A stretch of DNA of 64,000 nucleotides from Heterotrichella gracilis (taxonomy: Eukaryota; Sar; Xanthophyceae; Tribonematales; Xanthonemataceae), in the NCBI GenBank assembly GCA_032358255.1, contig JAULBX010007329.1, forward strand, positions 1 through 64,000. Direction: 5' to 3'. How positions within the stretch are numbered: the first letter of the stretch is position 1; each line of letters begins with the position of its first letter. A model generated the notes under the pieces. It was not told where the DNA came from. It was given only the letters and a program-made list of their open reading frames with translations, and did not search any database. The position numbers and the translations under genes were made by a program. Below are positions 1 through 10,600 of this stretch, one piece after another.

Positions 1-262
1 GTTCCCAACCGACAGGCCACTGAATGTGCGGTGCTTCACATCGCAGCAGTGCCATCAACTGCCCCCCCCGTTTCACTCCCAGTAAAGCGTTCTCGTTTCC
101 GTGGCGCCCAGTGTATGGGTCACCAAAACTATCAAAACTGGGAATCTGTAAACGGTGGAATTACCCTACCCTGACTGTAGATACCCTATCAACCCCGACC
201 TTGACCTTGGTCAACCCCTCACGAGCCCCTCAAATCCTTTCAAGCATGCCCTAGCCCAGGGC

Positions 263-936
263 TTACATGCAGTACTCATGGGCGTGCGTGAGGATGTTGT
301 CAAATACGCGGCTATCAGGCGCGTGCCACAACACATCTAGGAGAAGGCGTTGGATGGCCTTCAACTTTTGTTCATGGCACTCGGCCAGGAGGTCAAAGAT
401 GGCCTGTGCTGCGCTCAAAGTAAAATCATGGGCCAGTTCATACACCATGCTCGGCCAGGAGACTATCCCGGGGAAGGGCAGGCCTTCCGCCCACAAGTGC
501 TCACTGACGATGATGGGGATCCCGCCATAGCGAATGATGTCATACAGCCTGGAAATGGTTGGCGTGTCGCCGTGGATGACCCACCCATAGCGGGAGTTGC
601 GCAGGCGCGTGCTGTAAAAGTGGTCGTCCTTTCGGTAGGTGCGGCAGTACACGCACTTGCCTGTGGCCAAGCACTCGGACTCGCCGCACTCTCCAGGGAA
701 GCTGAGTCAGGTCCGGTTTTTCTGCTCCATGCTTGCAAACAGGTATGTGAACCTGTGGTGGGTGGGTGGGTGGGTAGATGGGCGACAGCTGTGGTGGATT
801 AGGTGGAGGTATGGCTGGTGTGACCGGGCTGACGCGGAGCAGTTGCCAATCCAGTCGTATTCCGGCCCCTCGTACACGTAGAAGGGTACCGGTTTTGAGA
901 GTGCAACGCAAAACGTGGAAGCCAAGAGCAGCAGGG
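263..936 (-). CDS. exostosin-like glycosyltransferase (GT47), short, probably truncated
   Basis: Two exons are visible, about 825(or 834)-936 and 263-701, joined in phase. The first gives a hydrophobic leader (LLLLASTFCVAL) followed by PFYVYEGPEYDW, the usual opening of the exostosin fold. The second gives the C-terminal block HGDTPTISRLYDIIRYGG, then IPIIVS and LPFPGIV, typical of the GT47 donor-binding half, and ends at a stop. GT47 enzymes are Golgi type II membrane enzymes that build cell-wall or matrix glycans. Family members usually exceed 350 residues. Here only about 180 are found, and the central ~200 residues between the two blocks are absent; the 120-base intron cannot hold them. 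No ATG was fixed: an acceptor-like AG at 937-939 suggests a further 5' exon in 940-1200. It may be a decayed copy. The family call rests on the C-terminal block. Confidence 0.6.
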
Positions 937-2004
937 CTGCAATATTGAGCCCGCCGGTTGCTCAGAGTCTCACACCCTGGCAAGGCATCGTCTCGTGGGC
1001 GTATTCCAGGCACAGCAAAGCAACAAGTACCGAACGTTTGCTTCACGCCTGGACTAGCCACAGTCCAATCCGTGGCGGGAGCCTAATTGACAAATCACAC
1101 ATTGCTCCCGGTGATACAGGCTACGGCCTGACAGAAGTGTGTCGCTCGTCAAGTAGCTGGTTAAGGCGAAGGATAACACAGGTGGTGTGAAAATGGGTAT
1201 CCGACCTCTCCTGGAGTTGTGTGCTGTAGAGTCAAAATCAAGGGGTATAATAACCCTTGACAGAAGGACGGTGGTGGGTACCCCCCACTAGTTCCCGTTG
1301 ACACATCCTCCACCCCACCCCATATGGCTTGCAGCCGAGGTGTGTAAGTTACAGAAGCAAAAGGCTGCTTGGAAACGGAATCATGCCCTTCGGAGCCACT
1401 GCAAGAATCGACCTATGGATATCGACCCCATGGGGATGCACCAGAGCGCTGCCTGCCTTTCCTCTCCTGCAGCACAGTTCCACATAGCCACACGCCACTT
1501 GCAGAGGGATCACCCCATTCGATAGAAAGGGTCTGCCTGCTTCTGCCCATGAACCCTGTAGGAGGGCTCGCAGCCGCTACAACACCCTTCCAATTTTGCG
1601 CAACTTTTAACCCTACACCTTAACTCCTACAGTGCGTTCCCTCCCTTTCTATATTCTATGTGACTTCACTGCGACAAATGGGAAATGAATGACACCCAAA
1701 GTGCCTTTGCCACAGGCAAACCAGGCACCGCCCTCCCTTAACCGCTCCTCGTATCAAAATTCTCAGTACACACAAAAGTTCAATCCAAGCAGGTGTTGAT
1801 GCCAAGCGTAAAATTGGCAACAGAGGATCCAATCTGTCCCCCCACACACTGCCCCATTTTCCCTCACCCGAGGCAATGCTCTCAACGCGTCCCACGCCGC
1901 TCACGCCAATCCCCACCCCTCCTGCCACCAATCCCCATCCCCTCGCTCGTCCAATGCCACCGCCACCCCCAGCGCATCAGCTACACCGCCCTCCCCGCAT
2001 GCTC
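937..2004. other. gene-free stretch with a 23-base palindrome
   Basis: No coding region can be supported. It would hold any missing 5' exon of the exostosin-like gene and the 3' flank of the GTP cyclohydrolase gene. At 1238-1260 lies a short palindrome beginning TCAAGGGG and ending CCCTTGA. Positions 1800-2000 are C-rich, with reading frames that resemble no known protein. Confidence 0.5.
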
Positions 2005-2088
2005 CTTCGCCCATCTCCCCTTGCATAAGTGGCCAGGGTGCGGGTCGGGTGGCCTCTAACCCCCCGCACCATCACGCACGTGTGTGCA
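2005..2088 (-). repeat. 3'-flank echo of GTP cyclohydrolase exon 5
   Basis: The plus strand here (CAGGGTGCGGGT, then GGTGGCCTCTAACCCCCC, then the CATCACGCAC block) is a diverged copy of 2230-2285 in the last coding exon, which carries the zinc-cysteine motif. It lies just beyond the stop codon and is not in an intron. Confidence 0.7.
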
Positions 2089-2111
2089 TGTTGACACCCT
2101 ACCAAACCCCA

Positions 2112-5100
2112 TTAGCTGTACCCCCCCCTGCTTGTACCACCACCACCAGCAGCAGCAGCAGCCAGCAGCTGCGCCACCGCCGCCGCCCTCCCCGCGTGGT
2201 CGGTCGCCCACTCCCCCCTTGCGGCAGTGGTCAGGGTGCGGGAGGAGTGGCTCTCCACCCCCCGTGCGATCATGCACATATGGGCGGCCTCGCATACCAC
2301 AACCGCTGCACTGGTGCCTGGTAGGGTTTCTAGGGCTTCCGCTAGCTGGTGGGTCAGCCGCTCCTGGACCTGTGGGTGGCAGAAAAACACTTTAGTGATT
2401 AAAATAATGACGGCAAATTACATTTTAATATGTAGGTCTAAAAGGGATATTGGATCGAGGCCAAGCATGCACACGTGCGCCAATTCACAGATTGTCGGCG
2501 CATATGTTTAGGTGCCGGGTAGGGTTTCTAGGGCTTCCGCGAGCTGGTGGGTCCTTTGCTGCATTCACCTTTGTCTCACACATTAAATGGTTCCCGACCC
2601 CTAGAGGCCTTGCGGGGTCAATGTGGCCAGGAACCCCCATGCACTGCCGGCGCTGCATTCCATACATGCCGACAGCTCGAGAAAATCCATGCCCACAACG
2701 ACACCGCAAGGCCTGCCAGGTGCAAGAACCATCTAGTGCACAAGGGGAACCAAAATACACTTGTAAGGTTGTAGACCAGATGTGTGCCAGGGGGCCTACC
2801 CGTAGCCTGCAGTTTTACACCCTAACCCGAGACCATGACCCTAAACCCAACCTGTGGCCTAGGGCGCTTCACCCTACCACCCAAACCCTAACCTCTGCCT
2901 GTGCCTGTACACCCCAACCCTAAACCCCAAAACCTACCTGTAGCCTGTGGCTGTACACCCGCAGCATCTCTGCCAGCTTGGCTTAACGCCCACGGCTGTA
3001 CATCCTAACCCCCAAACCCTAAATCTTAAACCCTAAACCCTACCTGTAGCCTGTGGCTGTACACCCGCAGCATCTCTGCCAGCTTGGCTTAACGCCCGTG
3101 GCTGTACATCCTAACCCCCAAACCCTAAATCTTAAACCCTAAACCCTACCTGTAGCCTGTGGCTGTACATCCGCAGCATCTCTGCCAGCTTGGCTTGGAG
3201 CACATGTACCGGTAGGCTGGACCTGCGCAGGCACCGGAGGTTTTTAGTAGGGTTTTAATAGGGTTTTGGTAGGGTTTTGCTGACACCCGCAGCATCTCTG
3301 CCAGCTTGGCTTGGAGCACATTCACAGGTAGGCTGGACCTGCGAGAGGCACAGCAGGGTTAAGTAGGGTATAATAGGGTTTGGTGGGGCGTTGATAGGGT
3401 TTTGCTGACACTCGCAGCCTCTCTGCCAGCTTGGCTTGGAGCACATGCACAGGTAGGCTGGACTTGCGCAGACACAGTAGGGTTTTAATAGGCCATCGAT
3501 AGGGTTTTGCTGACACTCGCAGCATCTCTGCCAGCTTGGCTTGGAGCACAGGTAGGCTGGACCTGCGCAGGGACAGTAGGGTTTCAGGAGGGTTTTGGTA
3601 GGGTTTTGGTAGGGTTGGACCACTTGCACATGCAGGCTGTTAGGGTGTCAGAAGGGTTTTGGTGCGGTGTTGTTAGGGTTTTGTTAGGGTTGGAGCACAT
3701 GCACATGCAGGCTGGACCTGCACAAGCACGGTAGGGTTTCAGAAGGGTTTTGGTGCGGTGTTGCAGGTTCTGGCAGGGTTTTGGTACGGCTTTGGAAGGG
3801 TTTTGCTGTACACCCGCAACAACTCTGACAATTGAAAACACCCCCGATAACACTCACGTAATATATCAGCACGTGCACCCTCCCATAGGGTTTTTTTGTA
3901 GAGGGCCATGTGGTGCTCATGTTGCCGGCATAATTATGACGAGTAACAAAACGTAAAAACGAATGACAACACTCTAGACAACACCTAATGACGGTATGGT
4001 ATTTTGCACCATTGTCCCGGGAATACAACACCATAGCGCGCACCTGCACGCCACGTGCGCCCTGCCATAAAATGCCAAGGGCTAGACTGGGAATAGCCCT
4101 TGCTCGCACACAGTTGAGAAGGGGAGGTAAAAGACAAGCTGACGCCCGGGGAGGGAGGGTGCCACCAGGGCGTATGGAAAATAAAGCCTACCAAAACGTA
4201 GATGACACGACACTGGAGGGTAGTGAAAGTAGAATACTAGCGGGGATACACACCTGCACGCCACGTGCGCCCTGCCATAGAACGGCAGCATGTGGTGCTC
4301 GCACACTGTTGAGAAGGGGAGGTGGAAGGCGTGTAGGCGAACGGGGAGGGTGCATGCCTCCAGCGCGTACCCGTTGGGTAGGCTGGGCGAGGGCTGCACA
4401 TGGGTGCCAGATGTCGCGTGGCAGAGCCACCGCACATACCTGCAGACAATGAAGGTGTAGGGTTTAGGGTTTAGGGTGCATGCCTCTAGAACATTCCCCT
4501 TGACTAGGATGGTGGGTTTAGGGTGTGAGGGTTAGAGGGTTTAAAGTTTGATGCTCCAGCGCGTAGCCATTGGGTAGGCTGGGTGAGGGCTGCACATGGG
4601 TGCCAGATGTCGCGTGGAGGAGCCACCGCACGTACCTGGAGGACAATTAGGGTTTAGGGTTGATCATTTAGGGTTTAGGGCTTGCACTGGACGTGAGTGC
4701 CATTTTTGCGTGCATGCCACATGGCGCAATGCCCCCGCTTCTTCGCGCACCCTAAACCCTAAACCCTAAACCCAATGAATGCAGCTGGCATGGGGCATGC
4801 TGCATGTCCCTCCTACCACAAATGCCTCTTGATACCATGCTACAATCACAATGCCTAGTAACAGCGGCCCCACTTTGACCGCCCCCGTTCCCTCTCCTGC
4901 CGCTGCACGCACGCCATCACCTGCCCACCTCCTCCTGCACATTGTAGACCCCCATGGGACGGGACCACACGCCCAAACCGCGACCCAGCCCCCCATTGGC
5001 AGCCTACCCTTAAAAAAACCCTAAACAAAACCCCGTCCCCCGTCCCCATGATCCATTGCATGCACGCCCCTCACCTCCTCGCCCCCTCTTGCGCAGCATG

Positions 5101-6713
5101 ACTCAAACCCTCCGGTAGGGTTGGCACCACGCGCTCAAGCAGCCCCTGCACTGCCGCCACCATGCCCCCCTCGCTGGCCGCCTGCGGGTGCGTCGAATGC
5201 AACCCATGGTCGCCCCCAATGCTGGTGCTGGTGCTGGTGCTGGTGCTGGTGCTGCAACAGCTGTAGTGGGTGTGGGGGGCTGGCTGGTGGTGCGAGTCTC
5301 CACAGCCGTTGGTGCTGGTGCTGGTGCTGGCGGTGGGGTGGGGGCCGGGTCGTTGCGCCTCCCCACAGCCGCTGGTGGAGGGGGGGCTTGTGGTGGTCGG
5401 GCTGGTGGTGCAGTGGGAGAGGCCGTGGAGGTGGAGTAGGGCGGTGAGCTCCTGTGGGGAGGTGCATTTAGCGTTTAGGGTTTGGATAGGGTTTTGGGTT
5501 AAGGGTTTAGGGTGGTGGAGGTGAAGCAGGGCGGTGAGCTCCTGTGGAGAAATGAATACAAGGTTTAGGGTTTAGGTAGGGTGTGGATGTGGTAACACGT
5601 GGAATGAAGCATACAAGGAAGCAACCAGCCATTAACGCATGCAGTATATACCATTATGTATGGTGCAATGGCACTAGCTAACGCCAGTGCTTGTAATTAG
5701 AAACGTGTGTGTGTACCCCTCGCAGTCTGAGGGGCAGTGTATGTGCACTTCTGCTGCTGATAGCCTGTTGGGCCTACTAAGCTGCCCAACAGCTGCTTTG
5801 TTACGTGCTATGGACCAGTGCTTGACAGCGAATCAAGTGGGATGGGCTGTGCTTGCCAGCATGAAACCATGCAGTCACGATCGACCCCTGTCTGAATGCA
5901 CTGCGCCTTGTGCACACCTGGTGTTGGTAGCCTGCCGGATCCTCCAAACTACCCAACAGCTGCATTGTCGCGTGCTATGGACCAATGCTTTGCAGCACAT
6001 CAAATGGACATGGGTTGTGCATGACAGCAGACCCCTCTCCAAATTGCAAGGTGAGTGGGTGTACACACCTGCTGTTGGTAGCCTGCCGGGTCCTCCAAAC
6101 TACCCAGAAGCTGGGTTGTTACATGCCATGGCCCAGTGGCGCCTTCAGAGGTGAACCGGGCCTCCACCACCACTGCCACACCATGGGCTGCCAACCCCTG
6201 CTGCACAGCTTCAGCTATCTGCGAGGTCAGCTGCGTTTGGCTCTGTAACCGCTTGGAAAAGGCTTTTGTGACTCTCGCGAACTTGCTGAGGCCCAGAACC
6301 ACCCCATTTTGTGGGATGTAGGCGACGTGGACCTTGCCATAGAAGGGGAGGAGCGTGGAATGGCACAGGGATGCGAACTGCAGGTCCCGCACAAGGACTA
6401 TCCCTTGGTGTTGGGAGCTGGAAGGAACCTCGTGGAAGAGGGCGTCCCCACACACGCTCTTGAAGCTTTGGCTGTATCCACTGCATAAGTCCAACCAGGC
6501 TCTGGCAACCCGATCTGGCGTGTCCCGTAGCCCTTCCCGTTCCGTGTCCTCCCCAATCCCCTCCAGAAGCGTGTCGATGAAGGGAGTCAGCTTGTGGTGA
6601 GGCTCCAACGGCTCCATCTCTTCTTGATCTGAGGTGCTGCAGGTGCTTGTGGCATGGTCATCACCATCACCGCAGCCACACGCCTCCGCATGACCGCTGA
6701 ATGTGATGCACAT
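2112..6713 (-). CDS. bimodular GTP cyclohydrolase I, 512 aa, 5 exons
   Basis: Converts GTP to 7,8-dihydroneopterin triphosphate, the first step of the pterin branch of folate synthesis, probably in the cytosol. Exons 6069-6713, 5075-5451, 4254-4439, 3150-3222 and 2112-2369 join in phase with GT-AG ends. Domain 1 (residues ~45-205) has [27 protein letters not shown] and LSKFARV, but its zinc site is degraded: SLCHST replaces CEHH near 117, and EARFTS lacks the second Cys. Domain 2 (~290-512) keeps [10 protein letters not shown] at 387-396, VQERLTHQ at 428 and HMCMIARG at 457-464, hence all three zinc ligands. It has lost the YIP...GLSK segment, replaced by [17 protein letters not shown], and its TPxRVA motif is only ARRYVRWL. 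Plants are known to have two-domain GTP cyclohydrolase I in which neither domain is complete. A Ser/Thr/Pro-rich linker (~216-295) joins the domains. The start is the first ATG of the exon. Confidence 0.88.
2511..2562 (-). repeat. echo of GTP cyclohydrolase exon 5 (5' part) in intron 4
   Basis: The plus-strand string GGTAGGGTTTCTAGGGCTTC recurs here after its appearance at 2321, followed by CGCGAGCTGGTGGGTC. It matches the [13 protein letters not shown] coding block of exon 5 with a few changes. It stops before the acceptor and is preceded and followed by unrelated intron DNA. Confidence 0.75.
2820..3149. repeat. interstitial telomere-like CCCTAAA block with two exon-4 echoes
   Basis: Runs of CCCTAAACCC and variants alternate with two partial copies (about 2935-2984 and 3048-3096) of the exon coding [13 protein letters not shown]. 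Each copy keeps the donor-side CTACCTGTAGCC context and is cut off at the same point (GGCTTAACGCCC), so the ~113-base unit is a true tandem duplication. Confidence 0.8.
3280..3575 (-). repeat. three further echoes of GTP cyclohydrolase exon 4
   Basis: The core CATCTCTGCCAGCTTGGCTT (one copy reads CCTCTCTG), followed by GGAGCACA and AGGTAGGCTGGAC, recurs at about 3285-3340, 3408-3465 and 3505-3568. Copies are separated by TAGGGTTTTG-type strings. They keep the acceptor side but have lost the RMYSHRLQ end and its donor, so they look like decoy acceptors. Confidence 0.8.
3860..4130 (-). repeat. two decayed echoes of GTP cyclohydrolase exon 3 (CEHH exon)
   Basis: At 4040-4130 the block CACCTGCACGCCACGTGCGC, then CCTGCCATA, repeats that of exon 3, but the CEHH codons are damaged (TTGCTCGCACACAG remains). 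At 3868-3925 only GTGCACCCTCCCATAGG and GTGGTGCTC survive. Both retain the AC-CTGCACG donor context or part of it. Confidence 0.65.
4545..4660 (-). repeat. echo of the 5' half of GTP cyclohydrolase exon 3
   Basis: GCGTAGCCATTGGGTAGGC, then GGGCTGCACATGGGTGCCAG and ATGTCGCGTGG, repeats 4370-4437 with few changes. It is flanked on both sides by TTTAGGGTTTAGGG strings (4457-4540, 4649-4682). Confidence 0.75.
5221..5256. repeat. (GCTGGT)n in-frame hexamer repeat
   Basis: Five or more tandem GCTGGT units lie within exon 2 of the GTP cyclohydrolase gene and encode alternating Thr-Ser on the minus strand in the linker between the two domains. A second short run lies at 5310-5330. Confidence 0.8.
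5517..5560 (-). repeat. echo of GTP cyclohydrolase exon 2 start
   Basis: GCAGGGCGGTGAGCTCCTGT repeats the acceptor-side sequence of exon 2 (around 5435-5455) in intron 1, next to TTTAGGGTTTAGG. Confidence 0.65.
5735..5985 (-). repeat. two echoes of the end of GTP cyclohydrolase exon 1
   Basis: The end of domain 1 (plus strand GGTAGCCTGCCGGGTCCTCC, then AAACTACCCAGAAGC) is repeated at about 5915-5975 and, more diverged, at 5755-5815. Each copy is followed by a GCTATGGACCA(A/G)TGCTTG block that has no counterpart at the true exon, so the duplicated unit includes intron DNA. Confidence 0.7.
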
Positions 6714-7463
6714 GGCCCCACGGCACCGGCCAGCACATCCACGATATGGTTTAGTTTAATTGTTCAGCAACCAAGGCGTATCTGTGCGCAGGATTGGCAG
6801 GATGTGCGTACTGAAGCTGCACCTCAGCCAGGTCAGCCGCAGAAAATGTGTCAGCGATTTGCGAAACAATCAAATCCTTTTTTGACGCAAAAATAAATGG
6901 AATTCTTCCAGGAAAATGTTGGGTGTTTTCATGTTTGCTTCTTACACCCTGCAGAACCCTGGCCACAGTCACTGTGCCATGGTGTATTTCCTCGAACAAC
7001 AACACATGCTGTTGCACAAGGCGTGCAAAGATATGCATACACCACACTCAGGAACTAGAAGCAATGCTCCGGGGTTGAGCCGCCACAACGCCATGAACAT
7101 GCCCTATGTAATTGAATACACGCCAGTGAGCAACCAGTTTACCTGCATTCCAGCATTACAGACAGATGAGAGGTCATCTGCAACCTTGCACAAGTGGTGC
7201 CAAGCAATTTTCTCCCAAACCCCTCTCACACTAAATCAAGCACCAACAATTATTGGACCAGTGCTAGGGTTTGTTATTATAACAAACCCTAGCACTGGGC
7301 AACAAGCTTAACGTGGATATGGTAGTCACTAGCCTGTCCAATGCAGTGTTTGCGGTTCTGGAGAAGGACTGTCCACTGCAATAATGTAAATGATGATGTG
7401 CACTAATGTAAATCATGATGATCCACCACCATCAGATATCCATCCATCGACCCAATCCATATG
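6714..7463. other. intergenic stretch with a 41-base palindrome
   Basis: Lies between the start of GTP cyclohydrolase and the end of the SET/MYND gene. A 98-codon minus-strand frame (6751-7047) resembles no family I recognise. A near-perfect palindrome lies at 7258-7298. Confidence 0.5.
7258..7298. repeat. 41-base near-perfect palindrome
   Basis: The left arm begins CCAGTGCTAGGGTTTG and the right arm is its reverse complement, 20 bases each around a single central T. Each arm contains a telomere-like TAGGGTTT. It could form a long hairpin. Confidence 0.85.
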
Positions 7464-7600
7464 TCAGCACAACCCTGCTTCCAGCTCCGCGTAAAACTCC
7501 TCCTCGCTGCGCTTCCACCCACACATGTTGCACTCGCACAGCGAGGATCCCGGGCCACAGGGGCAAATGTGCCAAAACAGCTTTCCCGGGTGAATTGAAA
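7464..7600 (-). repeat. 3'-flank echo of the last SET/MYND exon
   Basis: A copy of about 135 bases of exon 8 lies just beyond the stop. It keeps the SCFGTFAP-like and CECNMCGWKRSEEEFYAELE-like coding blocks in recognisable but shifted form, and even the stop codon context (GTGCTGA). One-base changes and a small indel separate the two copies. Confidence 0.85.
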
Positions 7601-7640
7601 CTGTTTTTGAATTGCAGGAAAGGCGGCAACAACGCCCAAA

Positions 7641-10600
7641 TCAGCACATCCCCGCTTCCAGCTCCGCGTAGAACTCCTCCTCGCTGCGCTTCCACCCACA
7701 CATGTTGCACTCGCATAGGAAGGATCCGGGTGCCACGGGGGCAAACGTGCCGAAGCAGCTCTCCCGGGTGCACAGGTACTTGAGCAAGAACATGTTGATG
7801 TAGGCGGCATCCACGTGGCCCGTTTCCTCCCCTGGGACCTCGGTGTCTGCTTCTTCCCCAAGGTGGGCATGCGAGTGCGGGCCACATGGGTCTGCATCGG
7901 AGTCCATGTCTGGTTCACTGCCCTGGCTGCCCTCCTCCTCCCACGTGCTCTCCTCCTGGAAAATGACAATAAGCAATTAAGAATAAACTATATCACATCG
8001 AACAATCCGTATGTCAAATGGGTTATATACAGGGAGAGTGGGAGCGTGATAACTTTAGGCTCCTACCCTGCGCACACAACCCCCACCTTGCAACGCACGC
8101 AGGAGGCGCAGCAAAACCACACTGCTTGATGCCTGGCTGTGCAGCAACACCCAAACCTCCTAACTCCCCACCTGGTTGAACGGTTTAGGTGTTGCTATTG
8201 CGTGATATAGCGGTCTTACCTTGCAGCGCGGGCAGGCGCAGGAGAAGCCATACTGCTGCGCACACCGCTCCTGCCTCTCATCGTACTCCCAATTGAGGGG
8301 GAAGTAAGACTGCGTGATCTCCTCCCCTGCTGGGATGTCGTGCAGCGCTCGGAAGGTCAGGGCGGTCCTGCAAGGGTTTAGAAAAGGGTTTTAGTAAGGG
8401 TTTGGACGAGGAGAATTGCTGCTCGGGAGGTCCCGGCGTGTGAATGCGCACGAGGGCGTAAACGGGGTTTTGGTAAGGGTTTTGACTCAAGTTGAAGGGG
8501 GAGTAGGCCTGCGTGTCTCCTCCCCTGCTGAGATGTCGTGCAACGCTCCGAAGATGAGGGTGGTCCTGCAAAGATTTGGATAAGGGTTTTGGCAAGGAAA
8601 GCAGCCGCTTGGGAGTTCTGGACAGCCCTGCAAGAAGGATTGGCAGGACCCATGGCTAGGTTATGACTAGGGTTTTGACATGGTGGGCCGAGGGTTGTGA
8701 CCAGGGCCTCGTCGAGGGTTTGGATTAGGGTTTGGCAGCGGCGAGGCCTGCACCTGCCGCGCCAGACACCCAGGGCCCAAGTCAGAAATGCCTCGCTGCC
8801 TCTAAACCCTACGCCAGGGGTGTTGATATGTAAACCAGGAAGGTTTATATATTAACACCCCTGCCTACACCGTACACTCTACACCGTGCACCCTAAACAC
8901 GCTAGTGTCCCTCTTTCGCGATGCACTCCAAACCCACCCTCCCGCCCATTCACCCACCTTGTCCCTATTGGGAGATCAGCTTGGTCAAATCTGGCCACGT
9001 TGGGTAGGCACTCCTGATTGATAAGGGAGGCGGCGTGCTCTCCAGGCAGCTTAGCCACGCCATGCCAAACACACAGGGCACACCTGAAGGTGCCTCTAAA
9101 CCCTAAACCCTACAGTGCACACCAAGTGCGGTCCACCCACCCACCCCACCCACCTTGTCCCTATTGGGAGATCAGTTTGGTCAAAGCTGTCAAACCTGGC
9201 CACGTTGGGTAGGCACTCGTGGTTGATGAGAGAGGCGGTAGGGTAGATGCCGCTCCCGCGAATCTTGCGCTCCCCCTGGCATGGTAAAAAAACAGGGGTG
9301 GTGTCGGTGCTGTTGTTGGATGATATATTACCATGATTATGATATATATTCATAGTTACATGCCGTCGGAGGCATGCATGCACCATCAGTGGCCACATGC
9401 CATGCCTGCCTTCCTGTCGTGCACTAGCCGCTGCCACCTCCCGACGCCATGTAAACCCTAAACAGGTGCCAGCTCCATGTAAACCCTAGCCAGGGGCCAG
9501 CAACATATAAACCCTAAACAGGGGTCAGCTCCATGTGATCCCCTGGCAGTAGGTCCTTTTCCATGCATTGGGCTTTGTGATGCATGCGCATGCATTTCTG
9601 AGCAGGTGTAGGGTTTGTAGGGTTTCCTCTCCTCCCCTCCCAAAGGCGCCCTGAGACCATACGCGTCAAGAACTGTTTGAAGGGTTTTGTAGAGTTTTGT
9701 GGGGGTTTGTATGGTCTTTGTAGGGTTTCCTCCTTACCTCCTCTCCTGATGGTGCCATGATGCCATACGAGTTGGCCTCCTCCACTAGCAGCAGGTGCTG
9801 GACCTCCTCTACGCTCACAGCTGTAGAACCACAAACAAAGGGTTTTAGGGTTTGGAATGTAGGGTTTTGATGTTTGCCTCTTCAACGTGCAGCAATTTAA
9901 ATGCTGGACCTCCTCTAAGCTCACAGCTGCAACACCACAAACAATGGTTTATGAATTCTGGATTTAGATGTTTGCCACCTCCAATGGGCGCTAGGCGTTT
10001 TGTCGCACCCCGAGGTAGGGTTTTGTTGCCCATAATCACAGCACAAGCCCTTTTAACCACACAAAGCTTGCACAAACGCTATCGAAACCCTAGCAAACCC
10101 CTTGCCAGGGTTTCCTTCACCCACCGGTGAGCGGCACTCCCAGCAGGTGGCAGGCAGCCTGGTGCAGCTGATGGGCGCTAGGGTTTTCGTCACACCCTGA
10201 ACTAGGGTTTTGCGGCGCGCTTCGCAGCTGTAGGAGCTGTTGGTATTGCTCGGAAGCACCTGCGGCATGCGATGCAGACAAGTCACAATTGCGCTACGCA
10301 CTTTTAATTATCGCAATTAACGTATTGCGATAACTTTAATTATGATATGAGTTGGAGTTCCCACAGTCCAAATGCCATGCAAAACCCTGTCCACTGCCGG
10401 CGCAAGCTTGCAAAAGGAAACATAGGAGTCAACGGCCTGTCATCCAAGGTGGAAAACTGGCAAAAAAACTCGGCAAGCTGGAAAGGCAAGCCTGGTCAGA
10501 AATGTTGTACTTCACGAAAGACTGTACCCTGAAATGCCATGCCCTGACGCAAAATGCATGTATATAGCCGTCACCCATGCCATGCACAACCCTACCCGGG

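Noticed and set aside
2084-2395. Overlapping plus-strand frames rich in Gln, Pro and Ala
   Set aside because: They are shadows of the last GTP cyclohydrolase exon on the other strand, created by a CAGCAG/Ala-rich tail.
6751-7047. 98-codon minus-strand reading frame
   Set aside because: No family motif, no splice continuity with either neighbour, and it overlaps unrelated frames.
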